A stretch of 64,000 bases of DNA from the NCBI GenBank assembly GCA_963204915.1, contig CAUJHS010000007.1, positions 1 to 64,000 on the forward strand, written 5' to 3'. Shown one piece after another: positions 54,346 through 63,611 of the stretch. The DNA comes from Planctomycetota bacterium (GTDB taxonomy: Bacteria > Planctomycetota > Planctomycetia > Pirellulales > Pirellulaceae). Within the stretch, counting starts at the first letter, position 1. Each line of letters begins with the position of its first letter. The notes beneath the pieces are model-generated. The model searched no databases, was not told the DNA's origin, and was given only the letters and a program-made list of their open reading frames with translations. Both the position numbers and the translations under genes were made by a program.

Positions 54346-54615
54346 TGAGACCGAGTTTACCGGGCGCCGCCCGCCCCGATCAGAGACGTCCGCCCGCCGT
54401 CCTTAGCCCGGCTGCTTCCAGCGCGGATTTGCCGAACGGCTGCGTTTTGCGTGAGCATGACGACCGGCAAGCAAAACCGCTTGCCTACAAGCGCCACCAG
54501 TACCCAGCGCAGGCGCTGCGTCATCCCCCTTTCTGCACGGCCTACAAAAACTGAAGAAGTTGGCGTGAAGTGATCGAAGAAATCGCAAAAATTCGCCGCT
54601 CGGCAGCGGATCGCA

Positions 54616-56094
54616 TCATGGTTTGCCCGGAGAGATTGCAAGGCGCGACTTCCGCGCAAAATGATCGCGGAGGATCGCCTGGCGATACTGCTCAAAGACC
54701 GTGTCGTCGGCGCCGAGGCTGCGAAAGTAACCGTCCTTCTTGAAAGCGTCTGCGAGTCGGACCGCTTCGGATTCAAACGCTTCCCGCTCGGCCGCAGGGA
54801 GCGCCTCCCAGAAGTCCAAAAACGGCTTCTGGCGCTCGGTTTCGGCGGCGGCCCGCTGCGCGTCGCGGCGGCGGAGTAAATCCCGCTCTGCGCGTTTACG
54901 GGAAATCTCTGCAGCTTGATGCGCCTCCTTGTCGGCGGTGCTTGCAAAGCCGCGCGGGCGCGCCACCGTCGCGGGGTTTCGGATCGCCTGGACTAAAAAC
55001 CCGGGCCCGCGCTCCTGCCCGTGAGCGTTGTACCAATCGTAAAGCTCGATCATCGCTTGAACATCATCGGCCGATGCGGAAGAGACCAGGTCCTCCGCCA
55101 CTGCCGGTCCCACTTGGCGCTTAGTCAATTCGACCTCCAGGCGCGATGGCTCCACAACCTTTTGCGGCTCAGGCTCTCGCCGCACCGAGCGGCGCCGGCG
55201 TTCAAAAACCGCCACCCATTTCCCGGCGGCCAGGCGCTTAAATCGCTCCTGCTCATCCAGCGGCTTGAGATCCCAGGCCGCCTCCAGCTCCCGAATCCCT
55301 TTGAGCAGCGAGCGCTTCACTTGGGCGGTGTTGGCGCCGGCAGCCATGCGGACTTTGCGGAAGGCCAGCTCGTGGAGGTCAATCTCGACCCACGAGCCGT
55401 GATAGAAACGTTTGTCCAAAAACCGGTACAGACGTTTGGCGATGGGGCTTTCCAGTCGGCAGTAAAGACTCCAGTCGATGCGTTTCAGGTAGCCCGCCTG
55501 AAAGCTGGCGTAGAGCACTTCATTCCAGACAAACCACGAACTGGGCGGAGCTTCCCTCCCCTGGTCCGCTTCCCGCTCGTACACGTAGAGATTGTCAAAC
55601 ACCCCGAAGTCTTTGTTGACCCAACTACGACGGGCCTTGTCGTAAAACGCCCGGTTGGAATAGACCGTCAGCCCTTTCCAGCGCCGGAGCGACATGGACA
55701 AACGCCGGTAGTTGCGCGTCGTGTCGGCCCACCGCAGGAGTTTTAGCAACTCATACCGGCTGAAATGGACTTCTCGGCTGGCGAACTCTCCCAGGGCGCT
55801 GAGCTGAATGCAGGCCAGCAAGACATCGTCGTCTTTGGCCGTGGGAAGCCCGTAACGGTCGGAGCCCGAAAGGGTGAGTTTTCGCGGGAGGCGCTGCCGG
55901 CGGTCGTAGTCCCACACCGAGTCCTCAAACACGACCGTTTTCGCGCCGTCGAGAAACCGGTCCGAGATCGCGGCCAGGGGGAACTCGGCGAGATTCAACT
56001 CGTCGATTCCGCTTTCCAGCGTTTCCAGCGTGCGCTGGCGGCTGGACTGTCGAGGCTCGTGGTCGGCCACTTCCCTACCCCTGTCGATTTCCAA
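54616..56094 (-). CDS. Plasmid replication initiator, RPA family
   Basis: Replication initiator of 492 residues. The N-terminal two thirds follow the replication-initiator-A pattern: NLAEFPLAAI; LTLSGSDRYGLPTAKDDDVLLAC; SRYELLKLLRWADTTRNYRRLSMSLRRWKGLTVYSNRAFYD; then WSLYCRLESPIAKRLYRFLDKRF, typical winged-helix DNA-binding segments. The C-terminus is a long charged helix. The frame starts at a TTG (56094); a GTG at 56070 with AGGGG upstream is equally plausible. Operator-like palindromes and iterons lie directly upstream, as expected for an initiator that binds its origin and represses itself. This is the main evidence for an autonomous replicon. Confidence 0.85.
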   Translation of the reverse strand: MEIDRGREVADHEPRQSSRQRTLETLESGIDELNLAEFPLAAISDRFLDGAKTVVFEDSVWDYDRRQRLPRKLTLSGSDRYGLPTAKDDDVLLACIQLSALGEFASREVHFSRYELLKLLRWADTTRNYRRLSMSLRRWKGLTVYSNRAFYDKARRSWVNKDFGVFDNLYVYEREADQGREAPPSSWFVWNEVLYASFQAGYLKRIDWSLYCRLESPIAKRLYRFLDKRFYHGSWVEIDLHELAFRKVRMAAGANTAQVKRSLLKGIRELEAAWDLKPLDEQERFKRLAAGKWVAVFERRRRSVRREPEPQKVVEPSRLEVELTKRQVGPAVAEDLVSSASADDVQAMIELYDWYNAHGQERGPGFLVQAIRNPATVARPRGFASTADKEAHQAAEISRKRAERDLLRRRDAQRAAAETERQKPFLDFWEALPAAEREAFESEAVRLADAFKKDGYFRSLGADDTVFEQYRQAILRDHFARKSRLAISPGKP

Positions 56095-56095
56095 T

Positions 56096-56140
56096 CAACA
56101 ACCAGGCTTGTTGTTGAAGTATGTACTTGTACTTACAAGT
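56096..56140. promoter_or_regulatory. Two inverted repeats upstream of the initiator gene
   Basis: CAACAA/TTGTTG (56096-56101 and 56108-56113) and ACTTGTA/TACAAGT (56125-56131 and 56134-56140) lie immediately upstream of the initiator start. They are likely autorepression operators overlapping its promoter. A palindromic half-iteron operator for the initiator dimer would be usual for such plasmids; these do not match the iteron sequence. Confidence 0.45.
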
Positions 56141-56190
56141 TTCAGTCGGCGTTTTCCCCAGACATCGCCGCAGGTTAGCGCCTCTCCAGA

Positions 56191-56308
56191 TGTTTCGCTT
56201 CACGGTGTTTTGGCCCCCTTTGGTGTTTCGCTTCACGGTAGTTTGGTGTCTCGTTACACGGTGATCCGATGTTTCAAAGTGCGGCTCCCCGGTGTTTCAT
56301 TTCACGGT
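56191..56308. repeat. Iterons of the replication origin, five copies
   Basis: Consensus TGTTTCGCTTCACGGT. Copies begin at 56191, 56224, 56247, 56270 and 56293. The last four are spaced exactly 23 bp; the first is 33 bp away, one extra helical turn. Copies 1 and 2 are identical over 16 bases, copies 3 and 5 have a few changes, and copy 4 (TGTTTCAAAGTGCGGC) is degenerate. The spacing and the neighbouring initiator gene identify an iteron-type origin. Confidence 0.85.
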
Positions 56309-56470
56309 AGTTCTCCCACTTCCCTGTCCGCCGGCGCATAGCGGCAGGAGTCTGCAGCGAGGCAAGATTCAGGACAAAAGAAACCGTTGACGGATTGAAT
56401 GGCAGTGGCGTATGGATGGATCACCAACTGATTCATCCAGGCCGCTGCGATTCATTCGCCGCTAGCGCCC

Positions 56471-56502
56471 AAAAAGACCGACTCGCCAAAGTCGGTTTTT
56501 TT
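56471..56502 (+). terminator. Strong bidirectional terminator; possible small RNA ends here
   Basis: ACCGACT and AGTCGGT (56477-56483 and 56490-56496) form a stem, preceded by AAAAA and followed by T residues to 56502, so it can work on both strands. Upstream on the plus strand there is a promoter-like pair (TTGACG near 56390, TATGGA about 18 bp on) with no open frame between. A short RNA of about 90 bases starting near 56420 is therefore possible. Confidence 0.65.
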
Positions 56503-56958
56503 GTGCCCAAAATCTGGCCTCCCCTCCCCCGCCGCACCAGGTTACACACGCTTTAAGCACGTTAAACCAAATTCGAGTACTCGCAGTACCGCCGTTTTCT
56601 GACAACTGCTTTTATTGTCGATTTTTCCTTCGCAGCCGGCTTGCTGGCATGCCATCATGCTTGCAGCGAGTATGTAATGATGTCCATATGACATGGTGAC
56701 TGGTTGGTAACGATCGTGGACCGCCAGGCTCGGGGCTGGACGGATGCGCCGACGGGTCGCAGGTCAGCCGGCGCGATGACCCGCAGGCCTGACGGCGGCG
56801 CGGAAGGCCGCGTCGATGGGCGGATGCGTGACCCCGCGGCGACGCAGCAACTCCGCTGACTGCGCCGCTGCGTCGATGACCGCGCCGCTGGCAGACCATG
56901 CAACCGGCCGGAAATATTCCCTTGCCAGATTGTGTAGAACCGCTTTACGGTGTTTCCG
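56503..56958. promoter_or_regulatory. parA upstream region with a palindrome
   Basis: A 456-bp gap without a supported gene. ATGTC-CATAT-GACAT (56680-56694) is a perfect inverted repeat, a candidate partition-site or operator element. A sequence resembling part of an iteron (CGCTTTACGGTGTTTC) overlaps the parA start at about 56941. Otherwise nothing is recognised. Confidence 0.4.
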
Positions 56959-57645
56959 ATGATCATTGCGCTGGTTAATTCGAAAGGCGGGGTAGGGAAG
57001 TCCACCCTCGCCGGAAATCTCGTGGGGTGGCTCCAAGCTCAGGGGCATCGCGTCCTTCTGGCCGATTGCGACACGCAGCAATCTTCGTCCGAATGGATCG
57101 CCGAGGCGCTTCCATCGGCGACGATTGTCCGCCTGGCGAACGCCGATCAAGTTCTCGATGAATTACCTCAACTGGCGAAGGAAGCCGACTACGTCGTCTG
57201 CGACGGCCCCGGCAGCCAGACCGAAACCAGCCGGGCGCTCCTGATGTGGGCCGACCTGGCAATTATTCCGTGCAAGGCAAGTATGTTTGAGGCCCGAGCG
57301 CTGGCGAAGAACACCGCCTTTGTCCGTCAGGCCCAGGCGATCCGCAACGGCCTGCCCGAAGCGATCGCGGTGCTGACCATGGTGGGCAAAGACTATCGGC
57401 TCACCAAGGACATGACCGAGGCGGCTGCGTCGCTGGAGTTGGCATTGGCCGAAACTCCCGTCACGTTGCGGCAGGCTTACGCCGATGCGCCGGGGCAATC
57501 GACGTTTGTGTGGAAGATGGGGTTTGCCGCCAAAGATGCGGCGGTAGAAATTGATGCGCTGTTCCGCGAACTGCTGCCGGAGGCGTGTAACGACAAGGTC
57601 ATCAAAATGCGCAAGGGCAGGGGACGCGCCCGCGCGAAAGGATAG
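56959..57645 (+). CDS. parA: ParA-type partition ATPase
   Basis: Product of 228 residues from the ATG at 56959 (a GTG at 56950 is also in frame). The deviant Walker A motif NSKGGVGKSTLAGNL (about 7-21) and DCDTQQSSSEW (about 37-47) are diagnostic of small ParA/MinD-type ATPases (type Ib-like, without an N-terminal DNA-binding domain). DYVVCDGPGSQT is the Walker B region. It acts in plasmid segregation with a centromere-binding partner. The next gene begins 15 bp after its stop and is the natural candidate for that partner. Confidence 0.9.
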   Translation: MIIALVNSKGGVGKSTLAGNLVGWLQAQGHRVLLADCDTQQSSSEWIAEALPSATIVRLANADQVLDELPQLAKEADYVVCDGPGSQTETSRALLMWADLAIIPCKASMFEARALAKNTAFVRQAQAIRNGLPEAIAVLTMVGKDYRLTKDMTEAAASLELALAETPVTLRQAYADAPGQSTFVWKMGFAAKDAAVEIDALFRELLPEACNDKVIKMRKGRGRARAKG

Positions 57646-57659
57646 AGGAGCAACAGACT

Positions 57660-58061
57660 ATGGCTGCTGATCGTCGCCCACTAACGGCGGGTTTAAGCGT
57701 TGTTCCTCCAGGCGCCGATCCCGACGCGGTGCGATCCTTTGTGACCCAAGAACGTCGGCCAGCTCCCGAGCCGCCGATGAAAGAGGCGCCGGCGCCGACG
57801 AATTATGCAGCGCCGACGCGGGAGCTGTCCGTGGGAGCGGAGATGGAGTTGCGCCCGGAACGCAAGCCGCGCCGCACGCGCAAAGGGCCGCTGCCGGTCG
57901 GATTGATTCCGGTCACCGTGCGCCTGCGGCCGGAGATCGCCGCCGCGCTCAAGCGGGCATCCCTAGAACGGCAGCTTTCCGGCGAAGACGTTTTCACCCA
58001 ACAAGACTTGGTCGAAATGACGCTGGAGCCTTGGCTCCGGGCCAATGGATTTCTCGCCTGA
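57660..58061 (+). CDS. Probable centromere-binding partner of ParA
   Basis: Product of 133 residues with GAGGAGCAAC before the ATG. The N-terminal 75 residues are Pro-rich and flexible. A basic linker (RKPRRTRKGP) precedes a compact C-terminal domain (VTVRLRPEIAAALKRASLERQLSGEDVFTQQDLVEMTLEPWLRANG) that reads like a ribbon-helix-helix DNA-binding fold. Small proteins of this kind follow type Ib ParA genes and bind the par site. The assignment rests on position and fold impression rather than a named family. Confidence 0.65.
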   Translation: MAADRRPLTAGLSVVPPGADPDAVRSFVTQERRPAPEPPMKEAPAPTNYAAPTRELSVGAEMELRPERKPRRTRKGPLPVGLIPVTVRLRPEIAAALKRASLERQLSGEDVFTQQDLVEMTLEPWLRANGFLA

Positions 58062-59142
58062 TAGCCGCCATCAACCGTTTGCACGCGCCGCACGATTGAT
58101 CGTAAATCACCGATGTCACGTGGATGCGAGCGCACGCTGTCGAACGCGAACGGCGCCTGCGGCCTTCTTCTTGCCTCCGTCGCTCCTGAACGTCGCGACT
58201 CCGGCATCATGGCGTCCTGCCGGACGCCGCCCTGAACGGGCGGGAGCAAACCGGCTGGGGCCGGTTGTGCTCCTACGCCGCACGCTCGCTGGGGCGAGCC
58301 TGCGGCGGGACTCGCTAGGGCGCTCGTCCCCCACGTCCGCTGGCGCGGCCGCGGGTCCCCCGGTGCGGCTCGCTCCGCGAGCCGTAGTTTTTGGGTGGGG
58401 GGTAAGACGACGAAAACCAGGCGCTATCCGGAACCGCTACCCGCTTGGGCGCCTCCGTGTGCGACGCTGGGAGTCACGCCTTATCTCGTTCAACTTTCGA
58501 TGGCGTGCGAAGTTCTGCGAAGGCCCCTCCGCCGTGCACAAGTCCCCGTCGATGAGAGTCGGGGCTCAAGTCGGGACGTGAGATTTGAAGGAGAGGTGAG
58601 TTCGAGCACTTCTCCGCAAAACCGTTTCCTGTCCAAAGGACAGCAACCACAGAGCGTTGGGATCCAGCAACTCGACGCAAAACCAAACAGAAAGTGCCAA
58701 CCATCTGAGGGTCATGTCGAGCGATCCGAAAAGGTCCGTGACGCGAAGGCGTTGCAGCGAACTCACCCCGTGGCGACGCGCCGCGGGAGAAGTTCGGGCG
58801 AGGCGATTTTCGTTTTCGAAGGTTCAAAGATCGCAGCCCCCACAGTACCACAACCCATTTTCTTGACAAACCTTCCCAAGTTGGTACGATTTCAATTAGC
58901 CAACCATTTGATATTCGGCTCAAACCGATTACCAAAACCCAAAACACATTCAACTGCCTCGGTTTTCTCGCAATCTCCGGATTGATGCCTGAACTGGCTC
59001 GCCGCTTGCGACGACAAACCGATCTCAGGTTGCTGTAACCTGTTGAAGGGAGTGATGCCCGAACCGGCTCGCCCTTCGGTAGGCGTGACAGGCCCTGATT
59101 ACTACATTGCTCTTGGGCATCGTAGTGGATCGGAGGTTTTTT
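58062..59142. other. Intergenic, 1.08 kb, no supported gene; short direct repeats
   Basis: Long open frames on both strands overlap and look non-coding. Seen features: GC-rich inverted repeats around 58230-58330; two 20-bp direct repeats differing at two positions (58984-59003 and 59054-59073, GATGCC(T/C)GAAC(T/C)GGCTCGCC); and between them the hairpin CAGGTT/AACCTG (59026-59042). It could hold the partition site or a promoter for the following gene. Confidence 0.45.
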
Positions 59143-60033
59143 ATGTCGCGCCTTTCTTTGCAAGAACTCAAGCAATTCACCACCACGCTCGCGTTTTGCG
59201 CCTTTTTTGAGCTGCTGCGGTCGAACTGGTGTGTGTCCCAAGGTCGAGCGCTTGACTGTTGGCCCCAAACCCTGTCTGACCGGCGCCAACGAGAGGAAAC
59301 CGCATCAACGCTGAAAGACCTCGCCCGCCGGAACTGCTTGCCCGAATCACATCCCGACTTTTTCGCGATCAAGATCGCCTCGGTGAACACGCCGATCCGG
59401 CTTTGCCTGGAGAGCGTGACCGCCCTTCTGCCAAAAGGTCTGGTCGGCGACGGCCCGATCTGCGTTGTGCCGAGTGAGCATCTGCGGCAGCTTGACTTGG
59501 ACCTGCTTTCGGACCAGCTCCGCCAGCGCGTTCCAACGAAGGGCGAGGTGCGCCGGACGGTCGTGTATTACCTGGGTGATGCTTCGCGCAATCCCTTGTT
59601 TTTCCGCCATCGCAGTTTGTCGCCCGACCTTGATTGGTGCGAACCCGTGAGCTTCGGCGACAACCCGATCAGCTCCTCCTTCTCAAACGGCGTCTTGGAC
59701 TTTCTGAAACCCCGGTTCGCCACCACGGACATCGTGACGCTGACGCGCGACGAACTCGTTCACGTGCTCGAAAACTTCGATTTTCTGATGTCCGCCAACG
59801 CAGCCTTGTTTATGGCGGAGATCCAGAGAAGACAACGTCACGTGCATGGTTGGGAAGTCATGCCGGATACGAATGATGATAAAGCCCTTTCGTTTCCGCA
59901 GGCGCAATATCGGACGCAAGAAGGACAATGCATCGGCGTCGCGTTCGCCGGCGCGCTGGGTGTTCACACGATCACAAAAGAGTTGATGCACGATTTTGCC
60001 GGCGAGTTCGTCGACGCCAAGGAGATTTGGTGA
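59143..60033 (+). CDS. Unknown plasmid-backbone protein, 296 residues
   Basis: The ATG at 59143 has an ideal CGGAGG site; the frame opens earlier without support. I do not recognise a family. The sequence looks globular and cytoplasmic, with an alternating strand/helix pattern (PICVVPSEHLRQLDLDLLSDQLRQ; RRTVVYYLGDASRNPLFFRH; DIVTLTRDELVHVLENFDFLMS). No catalytic motif is evident. It is followed by a strong terminator, so it forms a single-gene unit. Confidence 0.65.
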   Translation: MSRLSLQELKQFTTTLAFCAFFELLRSNWCVSQGRALDCWPQTLSDRRQREETASTLKDLARRNCLPESHPDFFAIKIASVNTPIRLCLESVTALLPKGLVGDGPICVVPSEHLRQLDLDLLSDQLRQRVPTKGEVRRTVVYYLGDASRNPLFFRHRSLSPDLDWCEPVSFGDNPISSSFSNGVLDFLKPRFATTDIVTLTRDELVHVLENFDFLMSANAALFMAEIQRRQRHVHGWEVMPDTNDDKALSFPQAQYRTQEGQCIGVAFAGALGVHTITKELMHDFAGEFVDAKEIW

Positions 60034-60062
60034 ACAAGCGCGGCCGAATCGAATTGAGCGAA

Positions 60063-60095
60063 AAAAGGCCCGGCCTGCGTAGGGCCGAGCCTTTT
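60063..60095. terminator. Strong bidirectional terminator after the 296-residue gene
   Basis: AAAAGGCCCGGCC (60063-60075) pairs with GGCCGAGCCTTTT (60083-60095), with one mismatch, 30 bp after the stop codon. The A-rich and T-rich ends let it act in both directions. Confidence 0.75.
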
Positions 60096-60251
60096 CGAGG
60101 AGGTGTTGACCCACCTCGGAGCGTGGCGGCAAGTTTAGCCCCTTGCCGCCACGGGAAACTGCCTAGGTGTCTGTTGAGTTTAGCCGCTCGCCAGAACGGG
60201 TCAAGCCTCCTCACTTTTTCCTTTCTTTCTCTCGTTAGGAGAACTGACCCG

Positions 60252-60644
60252 ATGAGCAAGTCACTGCTCACCTCCTTGGCCGACGCGGTCTTAAATCGCG
60301 TCAGCGCCAGCGTCGCCAACGTCTTACTTCGACGATTGGCAAGCCATGCCGCCGCTGCGGAAGCGATGGAGTACGCGGCCATTGAGGAGCGAATTGCAAC
60401 GCTCCGCAAGGACGGCCAGGACTACGCCGCCGATCGCCTCGCGCTCTACTTGGACGAGTCCAAAGGGGACGATCCCAGCTACGTCATGTCCACCTGCTTT
60501 GGCCGTCAGCTTTTGGCCGACAGCTACGAGGTGGATACGCCCGAGATGCGCGGCGAGCCCGTCGATGACGAGGCGCCGCCCGTGAAGCATCGGCGGATCA
60601 AGGGCAAGCTGGCCAATGGCCGGCCGAGTGAGTCCGCCTTGTAA
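60252..60644 (+). CDS. Small unknown protein, 130 residues
   Basis: The ATG at 60252 follows TAGGAGAAC. The product has a helical N-terminal half (LADAVLNRVSASVANVLLRRLASHAAAAEAMEYAAIEERIATLRKDG) and an acidic then basic tail (KHRRIKGKLANGRP). No family is recognised. It is typical plasmid-backbone cargo. The 3' basic tail could contact nucleic acid. Confidence 0.55.
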   Translation: MSKSLLTSLADAVLNRVSASVANVLLRRLASHAAAAEAMEYAAIEERIATLRKDGQDYAADRLALYLDESKGDDPSYVMSTCFGRQLLADSYEVDTPEMRGEPVDDEAPPVKHRRIKGKLANGRPSESAL

Positions 60645-60722
60645 CCACCAAGGCCTCCGCCATTTCACCATCTTTAGTCCTCTGCTGGTCTGCGCGATCG
60701 GCAGCCGAGGAGCGCTCATGCC

Positions 60723-61043
60723 ATGACCAAGCCCAAGTTTTTTGCTTGCTTGCAGTCCGTCGGGACCACGTCCGCTTCCGCCAGTCGCCCGCATGGGCCA
60801 TCTCCGGTTGGAGCGATGGGTCAATCCGCCAACGTCCAGGGCGATGCGCTGAAATCAAGCGGCGGCGCCGCTCTGGATCAGGCCTCGGATCAGAGTCGGC
60901 GCCCGAAAAGCGCGCACTCGAAAAAGCGAAACCGAAAACGAGTGCTCGAACGACGTCGACGTAAGGCGGGGTATCGACGCCTTACGCGACCAACGGCCGG
61001 TTCCAAGATTGCTGGCCGGCGAATGATCGACAAGCGCCGTTAG
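60723..61043 (+). CDS. Small very basic protein, 106 residues
   Basis: The open frame starts at an ATG 79 bp after the previous gene, with a modest GAGGAG site further upstream. The C-terminal half is extremely rich in Arg and Lys (SKKRNRKRVLERRRRKAGYRR), the N-terminal half in Ser, Gly and Pro. It could be a nucleic-acid-binding protein. Low complexity makes the call uncertain, and a chance frame in GC-rich DNA is possible. Confidence 0.35.
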   Translation: MTKPKFFACLQSVGTTSASASRPHGPSPVGAMGQSANVQGDALKSSGGAALDQASDQSRRPKSAHSKKRNRKRVLERRRRKAGYRRLTRPTAGSKIAGRRMIDKRR

Positions 61044-61164
61044 TGGCGGCCGCTACCAACACACTGCGACTTTTTAAGTCGCAGTCCTAAACTGGCCGGA
61101 TGATTTCCAATCGAATCCGTCAACACAATGATTTCGGGCGAAGCTCATTTTGGCGACCCCTTTT

Positions 61165-62979
61165 ATGTGCAACCAGCAAGAGCCTCCCAAGATTGGCGTC
61201 GGCATCCGCGTTGGCGCCAAATGCACCGCGATCGAGCGTCACGAGCATGGACAGTATCGTTCCATCGAATTGCACCATGACGAGCAGCCAAGCCCTCTGA
61301 TCGATGCCCGTCTGCGGTCGAAGGAACAGAGCTGGGGCCGCAATGCGGAAATGCTCCGCCAGCGCCTCAGTCACGCCCACGAGCGAATACTCGCCACTTG
61401 GCCGGATCTCACCGAGTATCCTCAATTTGGCGGCCGCAATCGCTCCGCTGCCGACATGAGCCTGGTTTTCACGAGCGGGACGAGATGGGGAGTCGAGCAG
61501 TTCATCGCTTTTGGAGAGGCGACTAAGGCGGCCGCGTTTCACACGTTCGACGGCTTTCTTGACGACATCATCGCCGGCGTCCGGCATTTGGCCAAGACCG
61601 CCGAACTGGACGTGCAAGATGGCGACGCCATTCTGGTAGTGAACGCAGAGGCCGCCAGAACGTACATAACGCTCGTCCGGTGTTTTTGCGGGGCCTTTCA
61701 TCGAGTGGCGGATGCAAGCATCGACAACCGCGATCGGGAGCATGACTTCGAGAAGGCTCTCGCCACCGGCATTTCTAAATTGCTTGCCAGTGCGGCGTTG
61801 GGTTTCGCCAACCATGTCATCTTGCTCGGCGAAGCCGTGTGTTCGCTCGACCTTCGCCAAGCGGTCGCCGCGGCGGCAAAAAGCCATTTGTCGAACGTGC
61901 TTGGGTGCTCCCATCCGTGCCGGATCATGGCGAGGGGGGCGGCCGACCAAATCGCCTTCAAGCATTTTGTTCCCACCGTCCTGGAGTGCGGGTTTGGGTT
62001 GACGGTTCAGGATTATGACCTGGGCGGACGCCTAAATCGCCTGCTCGTTGCGGCCGGTCAACCAATACCGCCTGTCGGGTTCTATGTAGAAAACTCCTTT
62101 TTCACCGACGCCGGCAGTGAAAATGGGAAGATTTTTTGGTACCCGTTCATCTGCAAACCCGGCATGAGCGCTGCAATCGCTCCTGGTGTGGATACATTCG
62201 TGCCCGATTCCGAGATCGTGCCTTTAGAAAGGCTCGAATCGGACCGGAGCGCCTTCCCGTCGGGCCGACATGAGATCTCGGTCGGCGTCCGCATCACTCT
62301 GGATGGGAAATGTCGCCTGAGCATCCGCGCGCCAGCGCTTCCCGACTTGGCGCCCATCCGAATTCCCCTCATCGACAAGTATGCGACTAACGGCCAAGAG
62401 CCGAGCGCGGTCGTTCAGCATGTTCTGCTGGTTCTCGACTGCTCCCGCAGTATGGCAGGCGACGCGCTGCAACTGCTTCAAACCGGCGCCGAGAAATTCA
62501 TTGGCTACGCCATCAGACGCGGCGCCCAGGTCGGGATTATCCGATTCCCGAAGGAAGTTCAGGGGAGCGCGCCTAAAAGAGCGAAAGTGCTGTGTGATTT
62601 CTGCGTGGACTGGGACCGGCTAGCGAGCGTAGTCGCCGAGCTTACGCCCTTGGGCGTGGCCACGCTGCACGAAGGCCTGAGATTGGCCAAGCACACGGTG
62701 CGACGAGTGCAGGCCGATACGCAACCGATCGTCATTGTGGTTACGAGTGGGCAATCTTCCGATCCCGTTGCGACCGCCGAAGCGGCACGAGAGATCAAAC
62801 GTCACGCGCGATTAATTGCTGTCGCCATCGGAACAAGTGCTTCGGACCAAAGCTTGGCGGCGCTGGCGGATTCGCCACAGGACTTTTTCCTCGTCCCATC
62901 AGCGGAGCACGTCCTGCCAACATTTGCAAAAGTTGTACAGCGAGTTTGGCATCCGACTTCGACGCAGGTGAGGCCATGA
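61165..62979 (+). CDS. Protein with a C-terminal von Willebrand A (vWA) domain
   Basis: Product of 604 residues from the ATG at 61165; a TTG at 61150 is also in frame. The C-terminal 190 residues form a vWA domain: VLLVLDCSRSMAG carries the DxSxS metal site (Asp425, Ser427, Ser429), and VTPLG-like TPLGVATLHEGL and IVIVVTSGQSSDP supply the other loops. The first ~400 residues are unassigned. No signal peptide or membrane segment is seen, so it is probably cytoplasmic and mediates protein assembly. The stop overlaps the start of the next gene (ATGA), so the two are coupled. Confidence 0.75.
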   Translation: MCNQQEPPKIGVGIRVGAKCTAIERHEHGQYRSIELHHDEQPSPLIDARLRSKEQSWGRNAEMLRQRLSHAHERILATWPDLTEYPQFGGRNRSAADMSLVFTSGTRWGVEQFIAFGEATKAAAFHTFDGFLDDIIAGVRHLAKTAELDVQDGDAILVVNAEAARTYITLVRCFCGAFHRVADASIDNRDREHDFEKALATGISKLLASAALGFANHVILLGEAVCSLDLRQAVAAAAKSHLSNVLGCSHPCRIMARGAADQIAFKHFVPTVLECGFGLTVQDYDLGGRLNRLLVAAGQPIPPVGFYVENSFFTDAGSENGKIFWYPFICKPGMSAAIAPGVDTFVPDSEIVPLERLESDRSAFPSGRHEISVGVRITLDGKCRLSIRAPALPDLAPIRIPLIDKYATNGQEPSAVVQHVLLVLDCSRSMAGDALQLLQTGAEKFIGYAIRRGAQVGIIRFPKEVQGSAPKRAKVLCDFCVDWDRLASVVAELTPLGVATLHEGLRLAKHTVRRVQADTQPIVIVVTSGQSSDPVATAEAAREIKRHARLIAVAIGTSASDQSLAALADSPQDFFLVPSAEHVLPTFAKVVQRVWHPTSTQVRP

Positions 62980-63608
62980 CTACGTTTCATCCGGAGCTTC
63001 ACGCTCGCGACTACGCCATCCTTGCACCGTTGGTGTATTGCTACCGGGCGACGACCGCAGAGGCGGAAGCGCGGGCCCACAACATCTCTTCCACCACCGC
63101 CAGAAAACGACTGGACCGACTCGCAGATGGCCGACTGGTGAGCCGCCTTACGGCTTGGGCTTCGGCGATTCCCACAATTACCGCTCCGCTCAAGGCTTGG
63201 TCCCCCGGCGATCCGACGCCCGACTTTGGAGCCATTGCGCATTTGGCCCAGAGCCGCTGGCGAGACCGTCCCATACGTCCTGCGACGATCTACGTCGCCA
63301 GTCGAAAACTCTTGGCGATGTACGCCTTGCCGCCGCGACCTCCATTGAAGTTGCACCAAGCGACGCATGACCTTGGGTTGCGCGAGGTCTATGTGTACTG
63401 CCGGAGCCGATGGCCGCAGTGCGAGTTTGTCGGCGAAGACATGTTCGCGCACGAGCGCGGACATGGGGAAGGGGTCGAGGACGCGCAGCTTCGCGAGGGC
63501 CAGCAGATTATCGCAGTCATCGAGTTCGCCGGCGCCTATCGAAAAGACCGTGTGGAGCACTTCCACAGCCACGTTGCCCAGCGGCAGCTTCCGTACTTTC
63601 TGTTTTGA
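62976..63608 (+). CDS. Winged-helix protein, replication-relaxation-like
   Basis: Product of 210 residues; the ATG at 62976 overlaps the vWA stop. The first 70 residues form a winged-helix-like segment (LHARDYAILAPLVYCYRATTAEAEARAHNISSTTARKRLDRLADGRLVSRL). The rest alternates strands and helices (FVGEDMFAHER; IAVIEFAGAYRKDRVEHF). It resembles the replication-relaxation group of plasmid proteins, though the match is by general pattern. It probably binds DNA in plasmid maintenance or transfer. Confidence 0.6.
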   Translation: MTTFHPELHARDYAILAPLVYCYRATTAEAEARAHNISSTTARKRLDRLADGRLVSRLTAWASAIPTITAPLKAWSPGDPTPDFGAIAHLAQSRWRDRPIRPATIYVASRKLLAMYALPPRPPLKLHQATHDLGLREVYVYCRSRWPQCEFVGEDMFAHERGHGEGVEDAQLREGQQIIAVIEFAGAYRKDRVEHFHSHVAQRQLPYFLF

Positions 63609-63611
63609 ATC

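Noticed and set aside
58395..58985. 196-residue plus-strand frame and an overlapping 271-residue minus-strand frame
   Set aside because: Neither has a credible ribosome site or recognisable sequence; both look like chance frames in GC-rich DNA.
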